A DNA stretch of 64,000 bases from Mucilaginibacter rubeus (GCF_014643835.1 NZ_BMKD01000006.1:385883-449882); one strand, 5' to 3'. Numbered from the stretch's first letter, positions 55,042 through 63,645 are shown. Notes: generated from the sequence alone by a model not told the origin. Numbers and translations are program-made.

Positions 55042-56205
55042 ATGACCGCTTATCGTACAAAATATTTATTCAGCGCCTTTGTAATCATTGGTTCTATATT
55101 ATCTGTACTTCCTGCATCGGCCCAGCTCTCGGCTTCGGTAAGGTATAAGCTCAACCTGCGGCCCGATACATCTGCCCATAGTATAATTGATGATAGTTAT
55201 TCGTCCAAGCTGCTTGCGGGGATATCAAACAAACCAGTTATTGATAAAGCCGACGCCGCTTTTGAGACGGATCTTGAAAGTGAACTGGATACCCATGCCG
55301 GCCGTAAAAAGGTGTTGAACTATTTAAAAGAGCTATCGGTCAACAATACCGGCGAAAGTAATTATAACCAGGCGAAAGTTAAATCATATTATAAGCTTGC
55401 CAATGTATTTGCCAGGCTGCATTTGTACCCTTTGGCCATGAAATGCTTTTTTAAAGCGATGGTATCTAAAAAGGACGGAAATAATCTTGTACCCGCTGCT
55501 CCGGATTCTCTTATTTCTGATACAACCGGCCGGCAGTTACATTTAAACAGCGGCCTGCTGGCCATTAACGCGAGTGACGATTCGGTATTTGTAAACACCC
55601 CGGTTCAGCTAAAAGATAAAAAAGAAAAGAAGAGCAAATCGATCACTTATAACCGCATCCTGAATACCTTTAACGATGGTAAAAAAGCGGCTGCTTACGC
55701 ACTGTTATTTCATGTAAAACAGCCAAAACCGGGTAAACCGACTGTATTTGTACGGGCTAACACCGGTCATACTTTTATCACGCTCATCAAGTACAACACC
55801 GATTCAAGCTCGGTTTCTGTTTCCTTCGGATTTTATCCTAAAAAGGACAACATATTTTCAGCCACTCCATGGGAGCCGGAAACCTCGGGAACTTTCAAAA
55901 ATGATGAGGCGCACAAATGGGATGAAGTAATGGGCAAGTTTATAACCGAACGCCGGTTTAAAAGGATCCTGAAACTAACCCGCTTATATGACGGATTGGA
56001 GTATCACCTGTCAAAAAATAACTGTACAGATTTTGCTTTACAAGCAGCTTCATGTGCAGGGTTCGGGGTTACCAACTCAAAAGGCTCATGGCCGCTGGGC
56101 CAGGGAAACAATCCCGGAACAACCGGGCAAAGCATAATAGCAGGCGGTATTTATGATAATGACATGGCCGATCTGTTTATTGATTTTGATGAAAACCTGA
56201 AATAA
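55042..56205 (+). CDS. Secreted protein of unknown function, possible papain-like cysteine hydrolase domain
   Basis: A 387-residue exported protein (ATG at 55042; signal peptide ending PASAQ, about 28). The N-terminal half is mixed helix with TPR-like stretches (SYYKLANVFARLHLYPLAMK). The C-terminal half has His243 in ANTGHTFITLIKY and Cys328 in LSKNNCTDFALQAA. A His-then-Cys order with NNCTDFA is seen in permuted NlpC/P60- and LRAT-like folds. No named family is recognised. It stands alone between the SDR and HxlR genes. Confidence 0.65.
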   Translation: MTAYRTKYLFSAFVIIGSILSVLPASAQLSASVRYKLNLRPDTSAHSIIDDSYSSKLLAGISNKPVIDKADAAFETDLESELDTHAGRKKVLNYLKELSVNNTGESNYNQAKVKSYYKLANVFARLHLYPLAMKCFFKAMVSKKDGNNLVPAAPDSLISDTTGRQLHLNSGLLAINASDDSVFVNTPVQLKDKKEKKSKSITYNRILNTFNDGKKAAAYALLFHVKQPKPGKPTVFVRANTGHTFITLIKYNTDSSSVSVSFGFYPKKDNIFSATPWEPETSGTFKNDEAHKWDEVMGKFITERRFKRILKLTRLYDGLEYHLSKNNCTDFALQAASCAGFGVTNSKGSWPLGQGNNPGTTGQSIIAGGIYDNDMADLFIDFDENLK

Positions 56206-56212
56206 AACAGCC

Positions 56213-56548
56213 TTACATATCACTCCATTCTGACAGATTGGCCAAAATTGGCAGCAATGCTTGCCCTTTGGGGGTTAATGTATAATCCACCCGCGCAGGT
56301 ACAGCGGGAATGATGGTTTTGCTGATTAGCCCTGAGGCTTCCAGCTCTTTCAGTTGTTTACCCAATGTTTGATCGGTTATACCTTCCATAGCCGCTTTTA
56401 GTAGGCTGAAGCGATTATTCCCTTCCGAAATATGAATAACAATAAGCGCTTTCCATCGGCCCGAAATGGCATCAAGTGCGCCGTTTATCCGGCACGACCG
56501 GTACAGGAATGCTTTGTTTATGGCGTTTGACGAGTTTTCTTTGATCAT
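56213..56548 (-). CDS. HxlR family winged-helix regulator
   Basis: A 111-residue regulator with the HxlR pattern: Cys in YRSCRINGALDAISGRWKALI, then ISEGNNRFSLLKAAMEGITDQTLGKQLKELEASGLI and DYTLTPKGQALLPIL. The N-terminal Cys can be redox-sensitive in relatives. It is divergent from an MDR oxidoreductase, the usual arrangement for a regulator and its target. ATG at 56548 used; a TTG at 56593 is less likely. Confidence 0.9.
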   Translation of the reverse strand: MIKENSSNAINKAFLYRSCRINGALDAISGRWKALIVIHISEGNNRFSLLKAAMEGITDQTLGKQLKELEASGLISKTIIPAVPARVDYTLTPKGQALLPILANLSEWSDM

Positions 56549-56633
56549 AAGTATATAAAAGCTGAAAGCAGAATGCACAAAGCTGAAAGCCAATAGCCTG
56601 ATTGTTAAAATTAAATAATAGAACCCATATAAG

Positions 56634-56672
56634 TACTCCCTTTTTTATGAGTTGCTCCCAATTAAAGGAGTA
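56634..56672. promoter_or_regulatory. Imperfect inverted repeat, possible HxlR operator
   Basis: TACTCC-c-TTT (56634-56643) and AAAGGAGTA (56664-56672) are reverse complements apart from one extra base, and lie between the divergent HxlR and MDR genes. The position suits an operator; this is inference. Confidence 0.35.
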
Positions 56673-56696
56673 AGGGTTATTTACGTGCCAGGTATT

Positions 56697-56704
56697 TAGT
56701 TTTG
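56697..56704 (+). promoter_or_regulatory. -7 box (TAGTTTTG) for the MDR gene
   Basis: A perfect TAnnTTTG box 32 bases before the ATG at 56736, just downstream of the inverted repeat, so a bound regulator could block or assist polymerase. Confidence 0.5.
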
Positions 56705-56735
56705 GGGGCACAAGCAAATTTAAAGCGCTGCATTT

Positions 56736-57752
56736 ATGAAAGCAATACAATTGAATGGTTTTGGCGATGTATCTAACTTCAGTTTAACTCATCTGGATAC
56801 CCCCGTAATTAAAAATGACGAAGTGCTGATCCAGATCAAAGCATCAGCCTTTAATCCTATTGATTACCAGATGCGCCTGGGCCTGCGCGAAAGCAGGCTG
56901 ATGCGCTCGCCAATTTTAGGGCGTGAACTTTCGGGCATAGTGCAGCAGGTTGGGCCTGATGTTATTGGTTTTAAGCCGGGCGATGAGGTGATTGCCCTGG
57001 CCGGTAGCCGCGGATCAAACGGAAGCTATGCCGAATTAATGGCGTTAAATTACCAGATGATTGGCCGAAAACCCCGGCATATCAGTTTCGAGGAAGCTGC
57101 CGCTATCCCTTCGTCGGGTTTAACGGCCTGGCATAGTTTTACCAGGATGAAGGCCGAAGTTTCTGACAGCATTTTTATTAATGGTGCGGCTGGTGGCGTG
57201 GGCAGGTTTTTGATAAAACTGTTAAAAGCGAATGGGGTTTCAAACATCGTAGCTACGGCAGGTAGCGAACAAAGCATAGTCGCGCTGCAAAGTCTTGGCC
57301 TTGGTGACGGGCAAATCATTAATTATAATCAGCCGGGTTTAAAAGATCTGCTTATAACAGCTAACCACGGTAAACGGTTTGATTATGCTGTTGACCTTGT
57401 TGGAGGCACCATAACCGAAACCGCTGCCGATGTATTAAAAATGAACGGGAACTATGTTGATGTTACTTTTTTAGGTACCTCTGTCGCCCGCGAAATTTTA
57501 TTTGATAAAGGGGCCAATATCCTTAATATTGCGGCCTACGCATTTGCAATTGAAAATAACCTTTCATGGTACGGAGATACGCTCAATCATTTAGCTCAAT
57601 TAATTGAAACCCATAAAATAGATGCCCCTACTGTAAATGTAATCGGTAACCTTAGTGTTGAAACTGTGCAGGAGGCCCACCGCCTGATGGAGGCTAATCG
57701 TGTTTACGGTAAAAAATTGGTTATGACTGTAGCTGTTGATGAAGAAGTGTGA
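56736..57752 (+). CDS. Zinc-independent MDR oxidoreductase (quinone reductase-like)
   Basis: A 338-residue medium-chain dehydrogenase/reductase that uses NAD(P)H on a quinone, enone or alcohol. Signs: N-terminal MKAIQLNGFGDVSNFSLTHL, PVLGRELSGIV-like ILGRELSGIVQQVGP, GLTAWHSF, the nucleotide-binding INGAAGGVGRFLIKLLKANG and FDYAVDLVGG. The catalytic-zinc ligands of alcohol dehydrogenases are absent, fitting the QOR group. Divergent from HxlR, which probably controls it. Confidence 0.9.
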   Translation: MKAIQLNGFGDVSNFSLTHLDTPVIKNDEVLIQIKASAFNPIDYQMRLGLRESRLMRSPILGRELSGIVQQVGPDVIGFKPGDEVIALAGSRGSNGSYAELMALNYQMIGRKPRHISFEEAAAIPSSGLTAWHSFTRMKAEVSDSIFINGAAGGVGRFLIKLLKANGVSNIVATAGSEQSIVALQSLGLGDGQIINYNQPGLKDLLITANHGKRFDYAVDLVGGTITETAADVLKMNGNYVDVTFLGTSVAREILFDKGANILNIAAYAFAIENNLSWYGDTLNHLAQLIETHKIDAPTVNVIGNLSVETVQEAHRLMEANRVYGKKLVMTVAVDEEV

Positions 57753-57802
57753 TGGATGCCTGCGTTACGAAGATTGTTTTAATTATTTAAAATTATCAAT
57801 CA

Positions 57803-57932
57803 TTGCCGTTGACTTTAGTCAAACGGAATAATGATTAAAAAACAAGAGGGCTTTAGCCTCAATACCACTTGAAAAATTGGGCTGAAGCCCCTTAGTTCCT
57901 ACTTTCTTTTACCGTTGACTAAAGTTACGGCT
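57803..57932. repeat. Inverted-repeat element between convergent genes
   Basis: The left end (57804-57826) folds as CCGTTGAC-TTTA-GTCAAaCGG. The right end (57911-57931) is close to its reverse complement (CCGTTGACTAAAGTTACGG). In between are two short hairpins (GGGCTTTAGCC and GGGCTGAAGCCC). It may also serve as a bidirectional terminator for the MDR and LD-carboxypeptidase genes. Confidence 0.65.
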
Positions 57933-57949
57933 ATGAATAAATTTTGTAT

Positions 57950-58978
57950 TTAAATCGCTTTTAAGGTGCTTCCATCTGCGCCTACCTCAAGTACGTGTTG
58001 TACACCGCATTTAAGGGCGAAGTTGTTTTTCTGATGCCCCACCGGGAAATCAAAGCAAACAGGATACCTATAATCCTTTACTTTTTCGGTAACGATATCA
58101 TAAATGGTATGGCCAAATTCTTCGCCTTCAATATCCGGTGTTAGCTGAAAACCGCCTATAATTAACCCGGCCAGGCGCGAAAGTTTACCGCTTTGTTTCA
58201 GGTTCCAGAACATGCGGTCGATATTGTAAGGGCGTTCATGGGTATCTTCAACAAATAAGATCTTTCCATCCGTGTCAAGGTCAGACGGCGTGCCCGAAAG
58301 CGTCGCGATCAGGCTCAGGTTACCGCCAACCAACGCGGCTTCGGTTTTACCGGGGCGGTTTTGGGAGCAAGCAGGTGACGAATAATTAAGATTTTCGCCG
58401 GTAAGCGCCTGCCTTATGGATTGAATAGTGGCTATCTGCATAGCATCGGCCTTTGCCCAGTCATCAGGAAAACTGTTGCACATTTTTGAATGCAGTGTTG
58501 CAATACCAAAATTCCGGTTGATATGGCAATGCAGGGCGGTAATGTCGCTGAAGCCGATAATCCATTTAGGATTTTTCTTAAACTGTTTGAAATTGAGTCG
58601 GTCAATGATCCTCACCAATCCGTAACCCCCTCTTGCACACATAATGGCTTTAATCTCGGGGTTATCCAGCATCTGCTGCAGGTCTGCCACGCGTTCTTCA
58701 TCCGTTCCCCCGTATATAAAATCCTTTTTGCCGGTGTTATCGCCAATCTGTACCTTAAAGCCCCAGTTTTGTATAAGTTGTACAGCCGGTATAAGGTCAG
58801 CCAGGCTCATATATCCCGATGGACTAATAATGCCTATGGTATCTCCAGGTTGCAAATAAGGAGCGATTTTGTGACGGGTTTTAGTATAGGGATTTGGTGG
58901 AGTAACCGACCACGCCCCTGAGGTTGATAACGCGGCACCGGCAGTGACTATGGATGATATGAAGCGTTTTCGGTTCAT
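57950..58978 (-). CDS. LD-carboxypeptidase (peptidase family S66)
   Basis: A 342-residue serine peptidase that trims the terminal D-Ala from murein tetrapeptides or related LD bonds. The S66 catalytic set is seen: Ser144 in IIGFSDITALH, Glu244 in LFVEDTHERPYN and His315 in FPVGHQKNNFA; also MCARGGYGLVRI. The ATG at 58978 gives a start MNRKRFISSIVTAGAALSTS that resembles a Tat-type or short signal sequence, so it is probably exported. An ATG 90 bases earlier is less likely. Divergent from the FGE gene. Confidence 0.92.
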   Translation of the reverse strand: MNRKRFISSIVTAGAALSTSGAWSVTPPNPYTKTRHKIAPYLQPGDTIGIISPSGYMSLADLIPAVQLIQNWGFKVQIGDNTGKKDFIYGGTDEERVADLQQMLDNPEIKAIMCARGGYGLVRIIDRLNFKQFKKNPKWIIGFSDITALHCHINRNFGIATLHSKMCNSFPDDWAKADAMQIATIQSIRQALTGENLNYSSPACSQNRPGKTEAALVGGNLSLIATLSGTPSDLDTDGKILFVEDTHERPYNIDRMFWNLKQSGKLSRLAGLIIGGFQLTPDIEGEEFGHTIYDIVTEKVKDYRYPVCFDFPVGHQKNNFALKCGVQHVLEVGADGSTLKAI

Positions 58979-59132
58979 TTTATACCTGCTGCATTTTGGT
59001 ACAACAGGGTTTATAAAAGTATGAAAAACGGGATAATAAGTGATGAATACCCGGCAGGTAAAATTCATTATCCTATAATCTTTACATAACCCCTCGCCTG
59101 CTTTTACCTAAAGATCAGTAAGTTTGAATTTG

Positions 59133-60404
59133 ATGAAGATAAAGCATATCCCATTTACCGGAATTAAATCATTTACAGGGTTTGCCCTGATCCTATTGTC
59201 GCTCGTTTTCCAGGCTTGTCACACCTCCGGCGATAAAAATGAAACTGATACCACAACTTCAAGGCCTGTAGTTAATGCATCAGCAGCCGGATTTAAAGTT
59301 AAAGCGGCCATTTCCTGTACCAAAAACGGGATGATCAGGGAAGACAGTATTTTATACATGCACCAGGGTGGCGAATCATTTAAACCCACAATAGTTAACG
59401 TGAACAGTACCCCGGCCGATAAAGCAGATCATGATATGGCCTGGATTCCCGGCGGCACTTTCAGCATGGGTGGGGTTAATCCAAGGGGTATAACCGACGG
59501 CGGTATGGAAGCAATGGACGATGCCCGGCCTGTTCACCGGGTATCTGTCGATGGTTTTTACATGGATAAAACCGAGGTAACCAATAACCAGTTTGCCAAA
59601 TTTGTAAAAGCTACCGGCTATATAACCGTTGCCGAACAAAAACCCACCGAGGCGGAATTTCCGGGTGTGCCGGCCGAAAAACTGGTTGCCGGATCGGTGG
59701 TTTTTACGCCTCCGCGTCAGAAAGTACAGTTAGATGATATTTCGCAATGGTGGACATACCAAAATGGGGCCGACTGGAAACACCCGCTTGGGCCGGGTTC
59801 CGACTTAAAAGGGAAGGAAAATTACCCGGTAGTACAGGTAGCCTGGGAAGATGCTGCTGCCTATGCCAAATGGGCCGGAAAACGCCTGCCCACAGAGGCC
59901 GAATGGGAGTTTGCTGCGAGAGGAGGTAAAGCCGGTGAGCTATATCCCTGGGGCAACCAGTTAAAACAGGACGGGCGCTGGATGGCCAACACATTCCAGG
60001 GATCTTTTCCTGATCATGATAACGCCGAAGATGGTGAAACCGGCTTGGGACCGGTAAAAAAATACCCGGCGAATGCTTACGGCTTGTATGATATGGCCGG
60101 CAACGCCTGGGAGTGGTGTGCCGACTGGTACCGCAATGATTATTATAATAGTTTTAATCCTAATATAGTTACGCGCAATCCTAAAGGGCCTTCTGATTCT
60201 TCAGATCCTCAGGAGCCGGGGCAAAAAAAGAAGGTTCAAAGAGGCGGCTCATTTTTGTGTACCGATCAGTACTGTACACGCTATATGGTAGGCTCAAGAG
60301 GCAAGGGCGAATATCGCTCGGCAACAAACCACGTTGGCTTTAGATGTGTAAAGGATGTTAAGCATGGTAATAATACGACACAGGACGCCCAGAAAGCACT
60401 TTAA
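59133..60404 (+). CDS. Formylglycine-generating enzyme family lipoprotein
   Basis: A 423-residue lipoprotein (LVFQAC, Cys29) with an FGE-sulfatase (SUMF1) domain at about 100-407. It keeps the oxygenase cysteines of true FGEs: Cys376 and Cys381 in RGGSFLCTDQYCTRY, then NHVGFRCV. Other hallmarks are MAWIPGGTFSMGG, DKTEVTNNQFAKFVKATGY, RLPTEAEWEFAARGG, YPWGN and GNAWEWCADWY. Such enzymes turn a sulfatase Cys into formylglycine. No sulfatase gene is in the window. A TAnnTTTG box (59119-59126) lies only 7 bases before this ATG, and a TTG at 59124 overlaps it, so the ATG at 59133 is the likely start with little or no leader. Confidence 0.92.
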   Translation: MKIKHIPFTGIKSFTGFALILLSLVFQACHTSGDKNETDTTTSRPVVNASAAGFKVKAAISCTKNGMIREDSILYMHQGGESFKPTIVNVNSTPADKADHDMAWIPGGTFSMGGVNPRGITDGGMEAMDDARPVHRVSVDGFYMDKTEVTNNQFAKFVKATGYITVAEQKPTEAEFPGVPAEKLVAGSVVFTPPRQKVQLDDISQWWTYQNGADWKHPLGPGSDLKGKENYPVVQVAWEDAAAYAKWAGKRLPTEAEWEFAARGGKAGELYPWGNQLKQDGRWMANTFQGSFPDHDNAEDGETGLGPVKKYPANAYGLYDMAGNAWEWCADWYRNDYYNSFNPNIVTRNPKGPSDSSDPQEPGQKKKVQRGGSFLCTDQYCTRYMVGSRGKGEYRSATNHVGFRCVKDVKHGNNTTQDAQKAL

Positions 60405-60507
60405 TATTCTTCGTGATATTATATATAAGAGTTTATCGGGAACAATGGGTAACAAGTTCAAAAGCTTTCTGCTTTAAGCATTCCGCCTTCCGCTTCAAAA
60501 AGGGCAT

Positions 60508-60546
60508 AAAAAAAAGAAGCACTCCTGATGGGCAGGAATGCGTTCT
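60508..60546 (-). terminator. Minus-strand terminator of a possible small RNA
   Basis: The stem AGAA-GCA-CTCCTG with CAGGA-TGC-TTCT (about 60515-60527 and 60533-60546), with one mismatch and a bulge, is followed on the minus strand by eight T residues. No coding gene on that strand ends here. Confidence 0.6.
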
Positions 60547-60627
60547 AACCAATTATAAACCTAAATTATGAGAAGAGATGTAAACCCGGAGTCGAACCGG
60601 CGGCGCTGCCTGTCAGCTATTCACATG
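60508..60627 (-). ncRNA. Candidate small RNA with tRNA T-arm-like hairpin
   Basis: A perfect TAnnTTTG box (TATATTTG, 60634-60641, minus) would start a transcript near 60627 that ends at the terminator at 60508, about 120 bases. Inside is CCGG-TTCGACT-CCGG (60586-60600), which matches the tRNA T-loop consensus GGTTCGAnTCC, and a GCTG/CAGC stem. Outer sequences ATGTAAA and TTTACAT are complementary like an acceptor stem, but the anticodon arm does not fold, so it is not a normal tRNA. Confidence 0.35.
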
Positions 60628-60633
60628 ATGTTA

Positions 60634-60641
60634 CAAATATA
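60634..60641 (-). promoter_or_regulatory. -7 box (TATATTTG) before the small-RNA candidate
   Basis: A perfect TAnnTTTG match on the minus strand. The -33 TTG is missing. Confidence 0.35.
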
Positions 60642-60964
60642 CGTGTAATCTTTACATTTATTGTCATCTTAATATGAAAATTTTATTTTTATTGGTATTT
60701 TTTTATAGATAGCGATTGGTTTATGGATAATTGGCAATGAACTAATGAACATAGTCGTTAACTTAAAAGGTGGGGGATTGCGAGATTCCCTCTTAAGTTT
60801 AACTTAACCCATAAAATACTGGGACCATTTGAGTGGCAAAGCGCGTGGTTTTGTCCCTCTGGGGCAATGGAAAGTTGGAGGCGCTAATATGCCACAAACC
60901 TTTTGCACCTCTGGCGCAGCTTGTCAATTCTTAACTTAACGGTATCGGGTATAGCGCTTTATAA
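60642..60964. other. Intergenic region, no gene; repeated TTAACTTAA motif
   Basis: About 320 bases. The sequence TTAACTTAA occurs near 60753 and 60931, and TTTAACTTAACC near 60799. The part in between (with ccctctggggcaatgg and cctctggcgcagctt) looks like degenerate repeat DNA. No frame is supported. Confidence 0.4.
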
Positions 60965-61696
60965 TCAGGTCCTGCGGCTTTCAACAGTGTATACGAAGCT
61001 TTCGGCTTTGTAATAGCCGAGGTTATACTCCATGGGGCGCTCGCCCTGATCGTAAACAAATCTTTTTCTGAACAATACGGGGCTGCCGGTTTCAATTTCA
61101 AGCTTGCCGGCTATGAACTTATTAGCTTCCAGTGCACTTATCTCTTCTTTTGACAGGTTTGCTATCGTAGAATATTCGTCCTCAAGCATTTCATAGAGCG
61201 GGCGTTTAAAATCCTCCTCGCCGGTAAGGCCTATGCGCGGGTGAAAATAAGATATGAAATAAACAAAAGGATTGTCGCTGCTGCCCCGTAACCGCTCCAT
61301 TTTCACAATTTTTTTCTCTGTACTGATATCGAAAAAGCTGGCGGTGCTTTCATCAGGAAATACCCAGCTTACATGCAGCTCATAATTTTTTACGGTAATA
61401 CCTCTCGCTTTCATTTCCTGCGAAAAACTAAGCCAGTTCATTGATTTTGAACTGATCCTCGAGTTGGCAACTTTAGTACCAAAACCCTTTTTGCGGATCA
61501 ACAGTTCTTCATAAACCAGTTTATTAATAGCCTGGCGCAGTGTTGTGCGGGATATAGCCAACTTTTTTGCCAGTTCTACCTCGTTAGGTAATAATTTACC
61601 CGCCTGGTAAACCGGATCTTTGATCAGTTCGCGAAGCAATTGCTCGGCCTGTATATGTAGTGGAATCGGGCTTTTATGGTCGATGGCTAATTTCAT
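60965..61696 (-). CDS. GntR/HutC family transcriptional regulator
   Basis: A 243-residue regulator. Winged-helix domain at 1-75 (IPLHIQAEQLLRELI, LLPNEVELAKKLAISRTTLR, LLIRKKGFGTKV), then a UTRA effector domain (about 95-240, SFSQEMKARGITVKNYEL, MERLRGSSDNPFVYF, FRKRFVYDQGERPMEYNLGYY). HutC-type proteins bind small metabolites such as sugar phosphates. A near-perfect -7 box (TATCTTTA) lies about 50 bases upstream. No enzyme operon next to it is obvious. Confidence 0.92.
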   Translation of the reverse strand: MKLAIDHKSPIPLHIQAEQLLRELIKDPVYQAGKLLPNEVELAKKLAISRTTLRQAINKLVYEELLIRKKGFGTKVANSRISSKSMNWLSFSQEMKARGITVKNYELHVSWVFPDESTASFFDISTEKKIVKMERLRGSSDNPFVYFISYFHPRIGLTGEEDFKRPLYEMLEDEYSTIANLSKEEISALEANKFIAGKLEIETGSPVLFRKRFVYDQGERPMEYNLGYYKAESFVYTVESRRT

Positions 61697-62084
61697 AATG
61701 GCTTTTACTAACCTTAATGAGGATATAAGTAAGGGTAAAGATAGTAAAAGGTTAATTATGTATTTACATGGTTTAAGCGAGTGTTTTTAATTTGCCAAAC
61801 AGGATATTTATAGATTGTATGGAACGCTAATAATTCAATGACCTATTCCATTTCTACTAACCTAACTATGCAGCAGTTATTGGTATCGATTATTTACTTT
61901 CAGATCTTCATAACTTAAATGTTCATACAAATGGTTGCTTTATTGTTTTAATATTGCAATTGTTCTTTAGTTATCCTTCAGCCAAAGGCACAAAGTGTTG
62001 GAAAATAACCCTTTAATTACTTATAAATTCGCCTTGATTATGCCTTTATGAATTTGCTAAAAGAGTTACTCCCCATACTTCCGG
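61697..62084. other. Intergenic region, no gene seen
   Basis: About 390 A+T-rich bases between the GntR start and the haloperoxidase-like stop. Only the weak GntR -7 box is seen; no terminator for the haloperoxidase gene was recognised. Confidence 0.4.
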
Positions 62085-63404
62085 CTACTTCTTAGTATGC
62101 AGTTTAGTTAATGCAAATTGCCCTATCCTATCGCCCTCATCTACACCGTTAGTTATGGATGGCATATAATGGATACCGCCATAAAACCTGCTGATAGCAG
62201 CCTCTTCGGCCGCGGCCTTAAAGGATTTAAAATTGCGCGCGGGGATAGCAAACTCCATTTCTGTAGAGTCAATGAACGAAAATTCATCGCCAAATAGTTT
62301 GCTTAACACGGCTGCTGATGCGGTAGATACAACACTATGCCCGCTGGTATACTCGGGGAAAGGCGGCGTTTGCAGCAATGGCATCCAGCTTTGATCAATA
62401 TACTGGTTAATGTAAGTTTCGGGCCTGATCACCTTGCTCCGGTATTTTTCGTCCCAGCAGTTTATAAAACTATCTGCAATAACTACAGCTATACAAGCAT
62501 AAGCTTCGGCGCTTTTCACGTAACCGGCCTTAGCCTTACGACAAGCCAGCGCCGTGATATTGATCCAATGCCCTCCCGGCGAGATCTTTTTTGTGGCAAA
62601 CATAGTGTGCCCGTTGATATTCACCTTAAAGGGGTTATCATCCCAAAAGGTGGCGATAGTTGCCTCATCATCGGTGAGGTGCTTGCCGGTATCATATACT
62701 TCCATAGCCAGCTTGTAAAAATTACTACCGGGGATGTTGCTGAAGGTAAAGGGATGGGCCGGTTTAAATTGCTGTGCCGAATCAAGCAAAAATGGGCGGA
62801 TCTCATTCCAGTGTGGCTCAATACCTTTCATGTAGGCCGGTGGGGTGGGCTTCCAGCTTGCGTCATCTGTTTGCACATCATATTTTGATAATGAGCGGGT
62901 ATGTTTATAGTTATCCTTACCCGCCCATTTTATGATCCTGTCGGCAATAAGTTTACCGTACGCTATCGAGTTATCATAAACACTATCGGGCATGCCGGTA
63001 TTTTTAAACTCCTGCATCAGTTTGTCATGAAAACCCTCTATCCTGCCCTCACTCATCACCAGGATTTTGCCAACGGTTAAAATAGCATGCGATGCCGATA
63101 ACGTGAAGCAATATTTTTTACCGGCTATAGGCTTAGGCACCGAGTCGAGCCCCTTCAGTTGCCCCTCAAGCGATTGGTAATGATTATCGCCATTTCGCGC
63201 AGCCTCATATGCAGCCACACTAATATAGGCATAAATACGACTGGCAACCGGCGGCGAATAAATATCATGCCTTACCACATCAGTAACATCTTTGATAGAC
63301 CGGTGGATAAAATCCGGGTTTTCGGCCGGTTTTTCCCAGCTTTTCTTACCGCATGATGAGCAGGTTATAATAACGATAAATGCAAAATATAGTCTCTTCA
63401 TCAT
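62085..63404 (-). CDS. Vanadium-haloperoxidase/PAP2-like lipoprotein
   Basis: A 439-residue lipoprotein (MMKRLYFAFIV, lipobox ITCSSC, Cys18). The C-terminal half has the PAP2/vanadate-binding motifs: Lys320 and Arg327 region (DEKYRSKVIRPETYI), Pro-Glu-Tyr-Thr-Ser-Gly-His (350-356) and SRFYGGIHY (405-413). Such proteins are vanadium-dependent haloperoxidases or related phosphatases; halogen specificity is unclear. ATG at 63404 (or 63401) preferred to TTG at 63449. Divergent from the CRTAC1-like gene, with which it may form a functional pair. Confidence 0.88.
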   Translation of the reverse strand: MMKRLYFAFIVIITCSSCGKKSWEKPAENPDFIHRSIKDVTDVVRHDIYSPPVASRIYAYISVAAYEAARNGDNHYQSLEGQLKGLDSVPKPIAGKKYCFTLSASHAILTVGKILVMSEGRIEGFHDKLMQEFKNTGMPDSVYDNSIAYGKLIADRIIKWAGKDNYKHTRSLSKYDVQTDDASWKPTPPAYMKGIEPHWNEIRPFLLDSAQQFKPAHPFTFSNIPGSNFYKLAMEVYDTGKHLTDDEATIATFWDDNPFKVNINGHTMFATKKISPGGHWINITALACRKAKAGYVKSAEAYACIAVVIADSFINCWDEKYRSKVIRPETYINQYIDQSWMPLLQTPPFPEYTSGHSVVSTASAAVLSKLFGDEFSFIDSTEMEFAIPARNFKSFKAAAEEAAISRFYGGIHYMPSITNGVDEGDRIGQFALTKLHTKK

Positions 63405-63464
63405 GATGAACAGCAACGGCTTGATCAGTTTAATTGGTCTAACCCTCAAATCAGGGGTTCAGAT

Positions 63465-63472
63465 CAAAGCTA
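63465..63472 (-). promoter_or_regulatory. -7 box (TAGCTTTG) before the haloperoxidase-like gene
   Basis: A perfect TAnnTTTG box on the minus strand about 60 bases before the ATG. The -33 TTG is not at the right spacing, so the call is tentative. Confidence 0.35.
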
Positions 63473-63645
63473 ACAGTTAATCAATATTTAAGTATGGCCC
63501 GATAGTAATTAACTAACTTTTGATACAATTTGCAGAAACAGGAATTGTAAAATCCGTTTTCTTTACGGTGGCTTATTGCATTATAACCAATAAGTTAAAG
63601 CTTAACCAAAGCATAAACCATCAATCAATTATTAACCATATTTGC

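Noticed and set aside
60568-60648. 26-codon plus-strand frame MRRDVNPESNRRRC...
   Set aside because: It is short, lies over the T-arm-like hairpin and has no follow-on gene; the minus-strand RNA reading explains the structure better.
60585-60656. A complete tRNA on the minus strand
   Set aside because: T-arm, D-like arm and acceptor-like pairing exist, but no 5-bp anticodon stem with a 7-base loop can be formed and the D-loop lacks GG, so it is only tRNA-like.
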